Assembly (NCBI RefSeq): GCF_029867415.1
Contig: NC_081186.1
Coordinates: 17,988,930-18,052,929, forward strand
Direction of reading: 5' to 3'
DNA length: 64,000 bases
Source: Vicia villosa
Taxonomy: Eukaryota; Streptophyta; Magnoliopsida; Fabales; Fabaceae
Shown here: positions 11,698-21,911 of the stretch, piece after piece
Layout of the letters: each line of letters starts with the position of its first letter
How positions within the stretch are numbered: position 1 is the first letter of the stretch
Translations under genes and position numbers: made by a program
The notes under the pieces: model-generated
Seen by the model: the letters and a program-made list of their open reading frames with translations, nothing else
What the model was told of the DNA's origin: nothing
Database searches by the model: none

Positions 11698-13231
11698 TAC
11701 ACTTTCATTTCAGACCAACAAAAGGTAATGTTCAACTTCCTCATTGTATATTTATGTATTGCAAACTTATTATTTCTGTAATGCAAACTTATTATTTTGT
11801 AATGCAAACTTATTATTTATGTGATGTAAACTTTCATTATCAGGGGCTATTACCTGCAATAGATGAGTTGTTGCCCAATGTGGAACAAAGATTTTGTGTT
11901 AGACACTTGTATTATAATTTTAGGAAAAGGTTTCCTGGTAAGATGTTGAAGGAAGTTATTTGGAAGGAAGCAAAGTCAACATATGCTCAAGCTTGGGAAA
12001 GAGAGATGAAAAGAATGAGACTGGCCAATACAGAAGCATATCTCCATATGATGAAGACTCCACCAAGATTTTGGAGTAGATCCTATTTTAGGACAACCAA
12101 CAAATGTGATGTTGTGCTCAATAACATGTCTGAGTCATTTAACAGTGTAATTCTTGACTCTAGAGGAAAACCAATTGTGATAATGCTTGAAGAGATCAGA
12201 ACTTACCTCATGGAGAGATGGGAAAAAACATAATGAGGTTCCAAGATGTATCTGGTAATGAGATTTTACCCAACATTAGAAAGAAACTCGAAATAACTAG
12301 CAATTTTACCAACTTGTGGCTTGTAAGGTATGGTTGAGTATTGTCTATTAGTGTTGTTAAGTATTGCTAAGTATTGTTTATTAATTGCAAATATTGTTAT
12401 TGTAGAATGGCATATGAGCATATATTTGAAGTGAGGCATTTGGAAAACCCAGCTGAGACATTCAGTGTGAATCTGAAGGATTTGCATTGCTCATGCAGAG
12501 GATGGGAGCTAACAGGTCTCCCTTGTGTCCATGCAACGACATCCATGAAGAGTAGGAATTTTAAGGTTGATGATTACATTCCTGAATACTATAGGGTTTC
12601 TGCTTACAAGGTCGTATACAAGCATGTTCTCTATCCGGTGAATGGGTCTAATTTGTGGGTCAGGACTCCATATTTAGATGTTCAGCCACGTGAGTATAGG
12701 AAGATGCCTGGTAGACCAAAGAAACAAAGAAATCTTGAGCAAGGAGAGATTGATGGGAGTGACAAAAAGATGAGAAGGACATGTTTTATTATTAAGTGTT
12801 CTAGGTGCAAGAAGGTTGGCCATAACAAGTTAACTTGAAAGGTGACACCACCAGCTCAACCAAGTCAAGCAACAGTTATTGATGCTTCTGCACATATGGC
12901 TGCATCTCAACCAAGTCAAGCAATAGTTACTAATACAAGTCAGTCAACTAGTACCCAGGTGCCTGCAACTCAGTCCTCAGCATATACACAGGCTTACATG
13001 AGTGCAACACAATCTTCTAGAGGAAAGCCTGTGACAAGAAAATGTTCAAGGGGAAATGCAGGTAACAACAAATCTTCAAAAGTGGATGGGAACTCACAAA
13101 AGCTTGGTGTACGAAGGCCATTTTTAGCCCCAGGACCAACAACAAGATTATCTACAACAAAGAATGTGATTGGACCTACAACTAGAAGGACTACCCCAAC
13201 AGAGAGGCTCCCATCAAGGAAAATTACTTAG
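11698..13231 (+). pseudogene. MULE transposase, C-terminal part, three exons, frameshifted
   Basis: Exon ends fit splice signals: an exon ends FISDQQK at 11724 before GTAATG, the next starts at 11844 after TTATCAG, and a second intron runs 12328-12405 (GTATGG to TGTAG). Exon 2 has the end of the transposase core, VEQRFCVRHLYYNFRKRFPG. Exon 3 has the SWIM zinc finger, HCSCRGWELTGLPCVHA (C-x-C-x(n)-C-x-H), and a zinc-knuckle-like CSRCKKVGHN. A one-base change in the A-run near 12225 shifts frame and gives TAA at 12231-12233. A TGA at 12836-12838 replaces the expected last knuckle Cys, after which a Ser/Thr/Gln-rich tail stays open to 13231. The N-terminal half with the first catalytic residues is absent. 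Confidence 0.8.
11755..11835 (+). repeat. Short tandem repeat in MULE intron
   Basis: Three to four copies of a unit near TGTAATGCAAACTTATTATT lie inside the first predicted intron (11725-11843). The last copy is diverged. Confidence 0.7.
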
Positions 13232-13239
13232 TCTTACAA

Positions 13240-13610
13240 TTAGTATTAATGTAATTTGAATTCTGTTTGAACACTTAGGGTTATGGTTAATGTATTTTGA
13301 AGTCATTTTGAACAATTAGGTTTGTTGTTTTGGTTCTGTTTGTAGTCATTTTGAAGAAGTCTATGTAACATGTTTATGGTAAACATCATGCTGGAGTTTG
13401 TATTATCAACATGTTTATGTCAAATGCTTTTTGGAACATTGTGGAAATATCATCAAATGTGTTAATGTTGTGTTTGTTTTGTTCTGTCAAATGCATTATA
13501 CACAAAATATGCCAATACTAAAACTCATTTCATTTCACAACTGTGTTAAAATTACACATTCAAAATACACAATCAAAGTACACATTCAAAGTAAGCCCTA
13601 ATTGCCAATA
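13240..13610. other. Intergenic DNA between convergent MULE genes
   Basis: AT-rich sequence between the transposase end and the end of the antisense GRF gene. Short repeats of the form TTTTGAA and ACATGTTTATG occur. No gene is seen; the ORF at 13398-13601 has no recognisable feature. Confidence 0.6.
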
Positions 13611-14153
13611 CTAAAACATCCTATAAAACCAGAAACATAACATTATAAAACATATAAAATTCCAATTCTGAAACTTCTTCAATTGGCCTTGAATTTCAGT
13701 CACAACATTCCCTAAATCCTCATTTCTTCTATTCACTTTTTCAAATTCCTTGGATAAGATTTCAAACTTATGCATCAAATATTCACATTTGTCTTCCACC
13801 ACTTCCTCATTGAACCACTTGAAAAAACCACAACCTCTTTGCTCAGACCCCTGGAAATAACAATTTTGTATCAACAACACAACCTCTTCACATTGCTTTA
13901 ACCTACCAAACCAAAAATTAGGGCTTACCTTGTAATTGATACATCCCCAAAATTTCTTTTCGAAATTCTTGTCAGTGTTTGCCCTACGAAGCACAGCATC
14001 ATCACCACAGTAATAAATTGGCATAGCACGACCCCTACTAAGAACACAAGACTCGTTGCTTTCTGATTTGGTCTCTTTGAAGAACTCAGAATAATGTTTT
14101 TCCTTCATCGTTGGTGACGAACACAATGGAGAAGAAGAGAAAGTGATGAACAC
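13611..14153 (-). CDS. GRF-type zinc-finger protein carried by the MULE
   Basis: The minus-strand ORF has the GRF zinc-finger layout: YYCGDDAVLRRANT, then FWGCINYK, then RGCGFFKWFNEE. The frame is open throughout. A 78 bp stretch at 13851-13928 starts GTAAGC and ends TTTCCAG on this strand and divides FWGCINYK from the GCGFFKW part, so it is probably an in-frame intron (78 is a multiple of three). After the finger comes a predicted coiled coil and a hydrophobic C-terminal segment, FICFIMLCFWFYRMF, likely a membrane anchor. The first conserved Cys of the finger looks replaced by Tyr. GRF proteins of this shape often accompany MULEs in plants; their role is unknown. The start may be an ATG inside the ORF rather than 14151-14153. 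Confidence 0.65.
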   Translation of the reverse strand: MFITFSSSPLCSSPTMKEKHYSEFFKETKSESNESCVLSRGRAMPIYYCGDDAVLRRANTDKNFEKKFWGCINYKVSPNFWFGRLKQCEEVVLLIQNCYFQGSEQRGCGFFKWFNEEVVEDKCEYLMHKFEILSKEFEKVNRRNEDLGNVVTEIQGQLKKFQNWNFICFIMLCFWFYRMF

Positions 14154-14290
14154 AATGGAGAAGAAGCAAAAGTGATGAACACGATGGAGAAGGAGAAGAG
14201 AACAAGAAGTGCAGATATGGGGAGAAGGAGAATGTGAAATTGAAATGGGGAGAAGGAGAATGTGAAATTGAAATGGGGAGAAGGAAAACC
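14110..14290. repeat. Two minisatellites upstream of the GRF gene
   Basis: About 14117-14200 repeats a unit like TGATGAACACAATGGAGAAG three times with variation. About 14218-14290 repeats a 28 bp unit (GGGGAGAAGGAGAATGTGAA plus eight bases) twice and then partially. Confidence 0.7.
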
Positions 14291-14338
14291 TAATATACTA
14301 TGACACATCACCTGCCAACTATACTAAACAAACGAATG

Positions 14339-14472
14339 TTAGAGCCAACTTGACGGACAGGACTGACGTGAATACATTTAGAAACTTAAAGGACCACAAT
14401 GGCACGAAAATTAATTGAGGGACCAAAGTGAACCAGAGGGTATACTTAAGGGACCAAATAGGGTATTTTGCC
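14339..14472. repeat. Right terminal repeat of the MULE
   Basis: Read inward from 14472 this end is GGCAAAATACCCTATTTGGT and continues with CCCTTAAGTATACCC and GGTCCCTCAATTAATTTTCG. This text is characteristic of plant transposon ends that begin GGCAAAATAC. No matching left end is in the window. A 9-base target duplication would be TAGTCTGTC (14473-14481), but its partner is lost. Confidence 0.6.
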
Positions 14473-15256
14473 TAGTCTGTCTTGTGTCTTAGTTAGTTTT
14501 CTTTGTTTCTCCTCTGATTCTAATCAATGAAATATCTTTTTCTTTCTTCACTTTGTGTGTCTTTCATCTGAATCTTTTATGCTTTTTGATGTTATGACAA
14601 AAAGGGGGGAGAAACGTGATAATTGAATTGATTTATAATATCAGTTGCTGGGCTTAAGTCTCAACATTCCTAACAATTATTTGCAAGTTTCTGTTTTTGA
14701 TAGTTTTTGCAAGAACGAGATATTCTGGACAAGCTCAATATGAGAAGAAAATACATGGGAAAAGCAATTCTAAAGATCTTAAAGAACTGAAGCAAGCTTA
14801 ATGCTCTGAAGCTTCAAGATCAGAAGCAAACATTGCTTTGTTAAACCAGAAGCTCTGATACAAGAAGTCTCAAGATCTGATGGCTCAGATACATAGAAGA
14901 CTGAAGATATAGAGCTCTGATACAAGTGATCACAAAGAGAAATTCAAATCTCTGAAGCTGACCAATGGAAGCTCTGAAGAGAAGCTCTGAAGAGAAGCTC
15001 TGAATGTTCTAAAGTTCTAGTTCAACGTGAAAGTCTCAACTGAAATGGAAAAATACTCAGGGAAGTCTTTTATTTATAAATTCTTCTAGTATTATTTTCA
15101 GGGGGAGATTGTTAATCTCAAGGGGAGACATATTCACACACTCTGAATTATATGCTTATGCTATATATCTGTGAAATTGTCTTTGTTCATCTAATATTTA
15201 GGATACAAATTCATATCAATTCTGTATGTTTTTGTCATCATCAAAAATGGGGAGAT
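14473..15256 (+). other. SIRE-A 3' untranslated region and polypurine tract
   Basis: Aligned by eye with SIRE-B 51295-52205: both contain TGCTTTTTGATGTTATGACA, then AAAAAGGGGGAGAAAC, TATCAGTTGCTGGG and later CAGGGGGAGATTGTTAATCTCA. Many copies of GCTCTGA and CTCTGATAC are spread from 14780 to 15010. The polypurine tract AAAAATGGGGAGAT (15243-15256) leads into the LTR. No gene is seen. Confidence 0.75.
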
Positions 15257-16336
15257 TGTTAGAACAAGAAATGTTCTGATCAATATTCTTAGTTTTGATG
15301 ATAACATTATGTATGAATTTTGTATAAGATAATGTGGTACTCTAATCCTTTACATTTTCCATTTCAGGGAATATTTAAAGAGTATACACAAATTAGCGCT
15401 CAGAAGCACTGACTCAGAAAGTTCTGGATGGCTTCATCAGAACATGCTCTAGTAAGACATCAGAAGATGGTCATGCAGAATCAGAACATGAACTGGAAAG
15501 CATCAGAAGAACGGAAGTTAGAAGTACAAGCTCTGAAGTTCTGATGGTATCACGCTCAAAGCTCTTCAAAGTCAGAAGACAAAAGATGCTATGCACCAAA
15601 AGCTGATGGCTCTGATATTCAAACGTTGTTATCTACAAATCTAAGTCCAGAAGAAAGTACAAGATGAAAGGCTGTAATGTCAAATCTCTGACTGACAAAA
15701 GGAACGTTAGAAGCTACAAAAGGCAAAGTCAGTAAAAGCAGCAAAAGCATGGCTCGAGGTAGTTGACAAAAGTGTGAAACATTAAATGCATCGCTGTACT
15801 ATTCACGCAAAGCATTAAATGCATCCCAACGGTCATTTCCTCTCAAGCGCCTATAAATAGAAGTTCTGATCAGAAGCAAGATATAACATTTGCGCAAACT
15901 TACAGAAACGCTGTTAAATTCAAAAGCTAAAGAACTTCATCTTCAACCTCACAACTCTTTGTAATATTTAGTGAGTGTTAAGAATAGAACTTAAGAGAAA
16001 TATCATAGTTGTGATTACAACTTTATAAGAAGCATTCAAACTCTTGTAAACTTAATTTTACATTGATTGTAAAAGGATTCCTAGAGTGATCAAGTTGTGA
16101 TCTGTAGACTCTAGAAGACTTAGAGGGTATCTAAATGGAAAACCATTGTAATCAGTTGGATTAGTGGATTAAATCATCAGTTGAGGTAAATCACCTTGTC
16201 AGGGGTGGACTGGAGTAGTTTGGTTAACAACGAACCAGGATAAAAATAATCGTGTTTATTGTTTTTATCATCCAAGTTTTTGAGTTACACTTATTCAATC
16301 CCCCCCCCCCCATTCTAAGTGTTTCTCACTCCTTCA
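15257..16336 (+). repeat. 3' LTR of SIRE-A
   Basis: Begins TGTTAGAACAAGAAATGTTC and ends CACTCCTTCA, 1080 bp. SIRE-B has the same ends (21912-23053). A TATA box CTATAAATAG is at 15851-15860. A run of 13 or 14 C residues lies at about 16300-16312. The five bases after the LTR are CTTAA; the matching left duplication is outside the window. Confidence 0.85.
15851..15860 (+). promoter_or_regulatory. TATA box of SIRE LTR
   Basis: CTATAAATAG, preceded by the block CATTAAATGCAT, as in the SIRE-B LTR. Confidence 0.6.
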
Positions 16337-16672
16337 CTTAACATTTTAAAAACCCGTTGAGTATTTTTAAAGCTCAACACCCAAAAAGATTTTTCCACTT
16401 GGCTCTTTTTATTTTCCTTTTAAGAGGAACTACAAAAGCTCTGACTTCCCTATTGATGTGAGGGATGCTTAAAACCTTCCCCTTGCATAACAAACCCCCT
16501 TACCCAAATCTCTCTTTATTTTATTAGTTTTGATTTTAAAAATTTGTATGGGTTGTATTCGCTCTTTCTCCCATTTCCTTTGGAAACAATAAAGCGCGGT
16601 AGCGATTCTGTTTAAAATATATGAGCTAAATCAATTCAATGGCTTTAGTCTCACAAATTTTATCGCTACATT
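16337..16672 (+). repeat. 3' terminal piece of an Ogre-like LTR flanking SIRE-A
   Basis: The text CTTCCCCTTGCATAACAAAC, then CCCTTACCCAAATCTCTC, then TTTGGAAACAATAAAG resembles the last 250 bp of the Ogre LTR (57320-57420: CTTCCCTTCGTATAACCAAC ... TTTTGGAAACAATAAA). It is followed by a weak primer-site-like GGTAGCGATTCTGTTT. SIRE-A appears inserted in it, since the fragment starts exactly at the SIRE-A 3' boundary. The end at 16672 (CGCTACA) is a guess. Confidence 0.5.
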
Positions 16673-18080
16673 GCATTTTACTTAAAATTAAATATAAATT
16701 AAGGTTAAAAATGGCATCATAATATTTATCATGGTTAAAATATGACAAATAAGATCCACATTTGACTTGTCACACTTAAAATATGGTTAACCTACAAAAG
16801 ACTTCTGATATTTAAGACTGTCGTGTTTCTAGAGTTTGTTTATGTCAGGTTAACACTTAACTTTTAACAAAAATTATAACATGAGTGAGATTTATTATTA
16901 TTATTATTTTATTATTATTTATGGTATAGTGAAATATATTAATAATTTATAAATTTTCATTTTTCTTGTTTATGAGCTCAAGTGACAGTTCTCTATTGAC
17001 CATAAAGGGTACTTGCAAAAAAGTTAGTACTCTGATGTTCAATTTAATAAATGAATGAGGTAGATATTTGCAAGTATGAGTAAAAATGTATTTGGATGTG
17101 ACTCAGAGTCACACTTATATATTATGGACGGTTTTAACTGTCTGCGAGCTGCCCAGTGTGGAGCACGAAGAACTATTAGATGCAGATTAATAGTCTTGAT
17201 GGAAGAAGAGCAGTGCTCCTGGAAGTGTTCGTGGATGCAGGTCCACTTGATCGTCAATGATCGGCACACCTTGATTGGATTATGCATATATTTTGTGTTG
17301 GTCTTCATGGGCATTTATTTAGCCCGGAATAGTTGTTCCCTCAAGGCTTCCCTATGACTATTGAACCTGACAACCATTGTGCCTAAAAAATTGAGACTTG
17401 AAATTTAATTTTAACTATGCTTTTTATTTGCTTCAGAGTCTTTTGAGAGTGATTCATTTGGACATTTCTTTTATGTTACTGAGAGTTTTGGGATTTTAAT
17501 TGCTTGGATCTAACTACCTGTATCTTTGTTCAATTCTTTCACATAAACTTGCATTTGAAATAAGGTATTTCATTTTTTCCTTTGTATTTGTTTTTTCATT
17601 GAAATTGCATATGGAGAACCTAGGAAACTCATATTTAAGTATCTAATTTGTAGACCTTAGCAAAGTAAAACTTGGCGATGCAGATTCTTTTACTAAACTA
17701 GTAGTAGTTAATTTTGGTGATAGGGAATCTTATCCCACTCTTATTGATATGAAATATGTTGAGATAGTTTGGATTTAGTTTTGAGTAAATCAAGTTGAAT
17801 AAAGTTTAGTTCAAGCGTCAGGTCATCGTTAATGAAGTGAGATAGTGGTTGGAGGAACGGTCCAGGTGTCTATCTTCGGGTTTCCAAAGTTTTTCTTTGA
17901 ACGACAAATAAGGTTTCCTCACCGGCCCTGGAATGGCCTACCAACGCTGAGGATTACTCATGGATACATGATAAAATCTTGGGAACTTGATCCTTCTACA
18001 CTGGTGGGGATAGGTTGGAGCTAGCCTACTGAGATATGGAGTCGTTATTACACTGGATGGTAACTCTCCTTGTGAGAGGC
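16673..18080. other. Unassigned AT-rich intergenic DNA
   Basis: No gene or element is recognised. A pair of overlapping ORFs on opposite strands at 17039-17357 has no recognisable domain. A 15-base dyad GTGACTCAGAGTCAC is at 17098-17112. Bases 17850-18080 are less AT-rich and may be a decayed element. Confidence 0.5.
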
Positions 18081-18560
18081 ATGTACATCTACATTAAGTT
18101 CGATGTATATGGGCTCCCCATGTGGAGTTTTTAATTTCCCATATGTGGCTTACTTTCCTCTCAACGACTTTGAGGTTGGGGTCCTCGACCATTTGACAAT
18201 TGCCTCTTCGTAGTTCCATCTGATAAGTTAGACATACATAAAGGTTTTCTAATACTAATGTGACTACAAGAAGAGTATGCATGTGATGGTTATGTTCTTC
18301 CATTTATTCCATGTGCTAAGGAATTTTATTGACCATAGCCAACCTCAAGTGTTGGCCTCTTTGAAGCAGGTCAAAAAATCTTTGAAGTGTATAAGGACTC
18401 CTATAAAAGTTTCAAGGATACGTTTTTTTTTGTTCCCTTCAACCTTGTTGCACATCAAACACTTTGTGAGATTCCTATTGAGGGGCTTGCGAATGAAGAA
18501 ATGGGAGAACATGACCAGAGAGGGGTGTAGGTGGCTTAGAGACCATTATCTTTAATGACA
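18080..18560 (+). pseudogene. Possible decayed gypsy-type gag/transposon relic
   Basis: In one plus frame near 18380-18430 the codons read FEVYKDSYKSFKDTFF, which resembles the core of a plant family annotated as putative gypsy-type transposon (Transposase_28-like). Around it the frame is broken by several stops, and the neighbouring text (18110-18330) looks coding-derived but scrambled. No open gene remains. The resemblance is from memory of the family pattern and is weak. Confidence 0.3.
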
Positions 18561-20535
18561 ATTCTTTCAAGGCCCAATTGTGACATGAATAGGAGTTTGG
18601 GTGCTCGATTGAGCTTGAGTGTTCTGACCGGCCATAGTGTAAGAAAAGGTTCCCTAAGTGGTGGTCAGAAGTTCACTTTACCTAGGTTTTTGGGTCCTAC
18701 ATCTATAAAGATGCTAACCTCACTTGTAAGGAGATGGTGTTGAAGAAATGTCTTGTAAGATTCTAGAAAGATTTGGAGTGTGAGGTGATCGTTGATCCCG
18801 AGGCGTTACCCGCCAAATAAAGACATCAATTTATCAAAACTCATTTACCACTTAATGCAAATAGTGAGAAAGAAAGAAAGTGAATCTTCGGTGAGGAGTG
18901 ATCTCGTTATCTACTCATTCTACTTTACATTTTTTTTGTCAAATTGTCATTATTTATGTGATCTAATGCATGTTATTTCTTTTGAGAATGATATGAGCTA
19001 CCTGAAAAAGATAATGGTCATTAAAAAATAATAGGAAATCCTTCTCGTGGAAGAGGATGTCTCCGCAAAGGATAACGTTGACATGAGGATGAATCTCCCC
19101 GATGTCAGTGAAGATTTTGTTGTGATTACAGAGAGAGACAGGAGTTCCCCTCCTGCAAAAGCCACAAAGGTTAATATGGTTCATCTGCATATGCATCTTT
19201 AGGTTGTTTATTCAAAAGCGTCATATTTAAATTACTCTTAATTATAAAATAAATAATTTTTTTGTTAAAAAGTATATTTATAATTTTTAACAATTTTTAA
19301 GTGAGAAAAAAAGGGAAAAATACAAAAGAGGTTCATTTAAAATTCTTGATGTGACTTTGCTCAACCTTAAGCGGAGATAAGCTTGATGATTCATTATTTT
19401 TATTTCCCATACCTGATGTTGACAATATACAAACAAAGCATTGTTCATGATCAACACCCCATTATCATGTGTGAATCAAATTGATGTCATATCCGACACT
19501 GCATCTCTATTATAAAAATTGAGAACTTATCGTTTCTCTTTTTCATTTCTTTTTTTTATACATAGACTTATTATTTCTAACTTAAAATTGATAAGTTTTC
19601 ATAAATAAAAAAAAATTGTATATTATTCAATATAATAACGTTTAAAATTCTGAAGAAATAGTTTTTGATTTAAAATCTTTAAACAATACTTTTAGAAGAT
19701 TAATTAGGAAGAATTCAAAGTTAGAAAAAATAGGAAGGCAATTGAGAAATGAGTTATGATTTGTAGAGAGAGATGCATGCAAGTATGCATCAATTGTCGT
19801 CTGTAAAACGTAACTCATCTTATTGATCCACCTGTGTATTAGTCAGAATTACGACCGATTAAGTTATTTCTTCAAGCTTCTTAAGTAATCCGCTCAGAGT
19901 ATGGATGCATGTATTGATGATTATAATAAAAAGACACGATAAAATGAAATTCTGCTCAAGTTGTTTCGATCAAGTTTGCCACTAGTTCCAATTAAAATGA
20001 TGCAAAAACATGTAATATCTTATTTAAAATATAGGAAAATGACAATAAGTTCTATAAAGACACGTCTCAAGAGATCAAATGTAACTTACTAACCATTCTT
20101 ATTTTGCACTTTTTATTTCATTTTAGATTATCTTACTAACCATTAAATTGTGACATACAATAATATTGTCTCATTCATTCAAAAAAATTTAATTTTAATC
20201 CTCTAAGTTTCTACTCCCTATCTTTCTTTAACTTTCTCTCTATCTCTCTCATGATTTACTTTCTTTCACATCTATTTTTTTCTAAAATAAACATCATCTC
20301 TCTTTTGTCTTATTTATTTTTTGGCCTAAAGTCACTATATCTTTTCCTCCCAAAAGGTAGAGGATCCTTATCCCTATTTTTTACATATAATTTGTAAATG
20401 CTCCCTTAGTTAGGGATACACGAACTCTTGCGTATCAGAATATGTTGATCTTTCTATCTCTATAGCATTTCATGTTGACATACTTTGTGATGCTTGTGCT
20501 ACTCATCAATTATGCCGCATAGCCTTCATGCATTC
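18560..20535. other. Unassigned intergenic DNA
   Basis: Bases 18560-19200 may continue the decayed element to the left; nothing can be named. From 19200 to 20535 the sequence is very AT-rich, with a pyrimidine-rich stretch at 20210-20300 (CTTTCTCTCTATCTCTCTC) and no coding signal. Confidence 0.5.
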
Positions 20536-20741
20536 TGTTAGTCCGGGAGGCACTTTTAGTGAGGAGAGAAAGAAAAAGAGAATGAAGAATAAGGATTGTT
20601 ATTATTTAAGGTGATAATTGATACTGAATTACAATATGTATTTATATACAACTAAGTGATTTTCATACTAAATAGCTAACATAACAAACTCTAACCCTGA
20701 CTGACTTGGGCTTGAGCTACAACTTAGATTATATCACAACA
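20536..20741 (-). repeat. Short copia LTR (about 206 bp)
   Basis: Starts TGTTGTGATATAATC, has a TATATAAATA box in the middle and is taken to end CCCGGACTAACA at 20536, giving TG...CA termini. The far end is set only by the terminal pattern, since no second LTR copy is present. Confidence 0.5.
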
Positions 20742-20772
20742 TACCCCCTTATAATCCAAGTTTTCGAACAAA

Positions 20773-21081
20773 CTAATCATAGTCGATCTGAACTATTTCT
20801 AATTTCTTTCTCAAAGTTAGGAATCTGTCAATCTTCAGTCCTTTGGTGAAAATGTCGGCTAATTGTGCTTTACTCGAGAAATGTCTCACTTCAAGTTCAC
20901 CCTGGTTTACCTTCTCCCTCAGGAAATGATTCCTAGCCTCGATGTGTTTACTTCTTCCATCTAGAACCAGATTCTTTGCAAGATTAATGGCTGACTTGTT
21001 GTCGATCTGCAACACCAGAGGTTTATTCACTTCGACATACATCTCTTCCAACACAGATCTGATCCAATTTTCTTAACACGC
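20773..21081 (-). pseudogene. C-terminal part of copia RNase H
   Basis: The minus frame reads LEEMYVEVNKPLVLQIDNKS, then KHIEARNHFLREKV and QLADIFTKGL, the standard order at the end of copia polyproteins (DNKSAI, KHIE, ADIFTK). The nearest upstream ATG of the open stretch is at 21052-21054, but homology continues to about 21080. It is therefore a truncated pol end, not a gene with its own start. RNase H degrades RNA in the RNA-DNA hybrid during reverse transcription. Confidence 0.85.
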
Positions 21082-21809
21082 TGTTAGTTGAAGATTTCGA
21101 TTAAGGGATTGTGATATCTTGAATTGTTGGATCATGATGAAGAAATGGTTCTCATATTGGAGCTGTTTAAGGATTTTCTCTCTAAAAGAGATGTTATTTG
21201 ACTAAGAGTAATATTAGCAATGTGACAAGTATCCTTCGACGTAGGCACTAGTATAGTCGAAACAGCAGAGCGGGAAGATTTGAAATTCAAAAGGAAGCGG
21301 TTTCGTCTAGCAGACTCGTGGAGACATCTGAAGGATAGTAAAACGTTCGAAACGTCGAACGTGGCAGACATCTATGTAATGATCGTTAGGGTCGAAGTAG
21401 TATAAATAGGAGTACTATTGTTTATTTTGATATGTTCGAATCAATATAAAAAATTTCACAAAATACACTCGAAGTACCGGCGCGAGAGAAAAGAGTCTTT
21501 GCTGAAACAATGTATGTGTGAAGAACATCATATTTTCATACTTTATGTTATTTGTTCAATGCAAAGTTATACTTAAAAGTTCTTTGTTTATACATTTACT
21601 TTATTTCGCTTTAAAGTTAATTACTCATTGCAATTTACATTAGCAAGTTGTATACTTTTATAAACTATAGAGATTATTGAATATGAATCAAATCACTAAA
21701 ACACTATTTGACAATGTCCTAAGATCAATCTAGTCGATCCTGCGAGTAACCAGATTGTTTAAACACTTTGGAGGACTAGCAGTTGTTTGTCAGAAATCAC
21801 TGGTAAACA
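21082..21809 (+). repeat. 5' LTR of family 1 element (728 bp)
   Basis: Begins TGTTAGTTGAAGATTTCG and ends ACTGGTAAACA. TATAAATAGG is at 21401-21410. It is about 250 bp shorter than the copy at 801-1783. Confidence 0.75.
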
Positions 21810-21810
21810 A

Positions 21811-21830
21811 ATTGGCACGTCCAGTGGGAC
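21811..21830 (+). other. Primer-binding site
   Basis: ATTGGCACGTCCAGTGGGAC directly after the LTR, matching the site of the element at 780-798 with one difference (C to T). Confidence 0.65.
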
Positions 21831-21911
21831 AGTGTCATAGTGTTATTTTCAATTGTTTTCATTTCAATTAGTTTATAAGTTTAGTATTTTCGTTGCCTTC
21901 TGCGTTGTATG

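Larger units (their letters stand above)
11685..14472 (+). mobile_element. MULE (Mutator-like) DNA-transposon fragment inside SIRE-A
   Basis: SIRE-A sequence stops inside RNase H at about 11684 and returns, in the end of the extra-ORF/3' region, at 14473. Between them lie the 3' part of a MULE transposase gene, a convergent GRF zinc-finger gene and a terminal inverted-repeat-like end. The left terminal repeat and most of the transposase gene are missing. The left junction is therefore a deletion, or a rearranged insertion, rather than a clean transposition end. Confidence 0.75.
9619..16336 (+). mobile_element. SIRE-A: degenerate Ty1/copia (Maximus/SIRE-type) element, 5' part missing
   Basis: This is the 3' two-thirds of a copia element. 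It runs from the protease motif through integrase and reverse transcriptase (9619-11684), a MULE fragment (11685-14472), the 3' untranslated region (14473-15256), a polypurine tract and the 3' LTR (15257-16336). It is closely related to SIRE-B, which serves as the alignment guide throughout. The 5' LTR and gag would lie left of the inserted Tat/Ogre-like element and are not in the window. Confidence 0.85.
20536..21081 (-). mobile_element. 3' end of a copia element, minus strand (RNase H tail plus short LTR)
   Basis: On the minus strand the end of copia RNase H (21081-20773) is followed by a polypurine tract GGATTATAAGGGGGTA (20742-20757) and then an LTR starting TGTTGTGATATAATC (20741). A family 1 LTR cuts the element at 21082, so the rest of pol is missing. 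Confidence 0.75.
21082..21911 (+). mobile_element. 5' end of a family 1 LTR element, plus strand, interrupted by SIRE-B
   Basis: A 5' LTR (21082-21809), primer-binding site and about 80 bases of leader, then SIRE-B begins. It matches the element at 1-1783 in LTR ends, TATA box and primer site. The rest of the element would lie beyond the far end of SIRE-B, outside the window. Confidence 0.75.

Noticed and set aside
16298..16313. Long C-run in the SIRE-A LTR as a functional element
   Set aside because: The related LTR has only CCTCCCCTTT here; slippage or assembly noise is the simpler explanation.
17098..17112. Palindrome GTGACTCAGAGTCAC
   Set aside because: A single isolated 15-base dyad with no repeats or nearby gene; it could arise by chance in 64 kb.
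17039..17357. Overlapping ORFs on both strands (91 and 93 codons)
   Set aside because: No recognisable domain on either strand; mutual overlap and position in unassigned intergenic DNA suggest chance.
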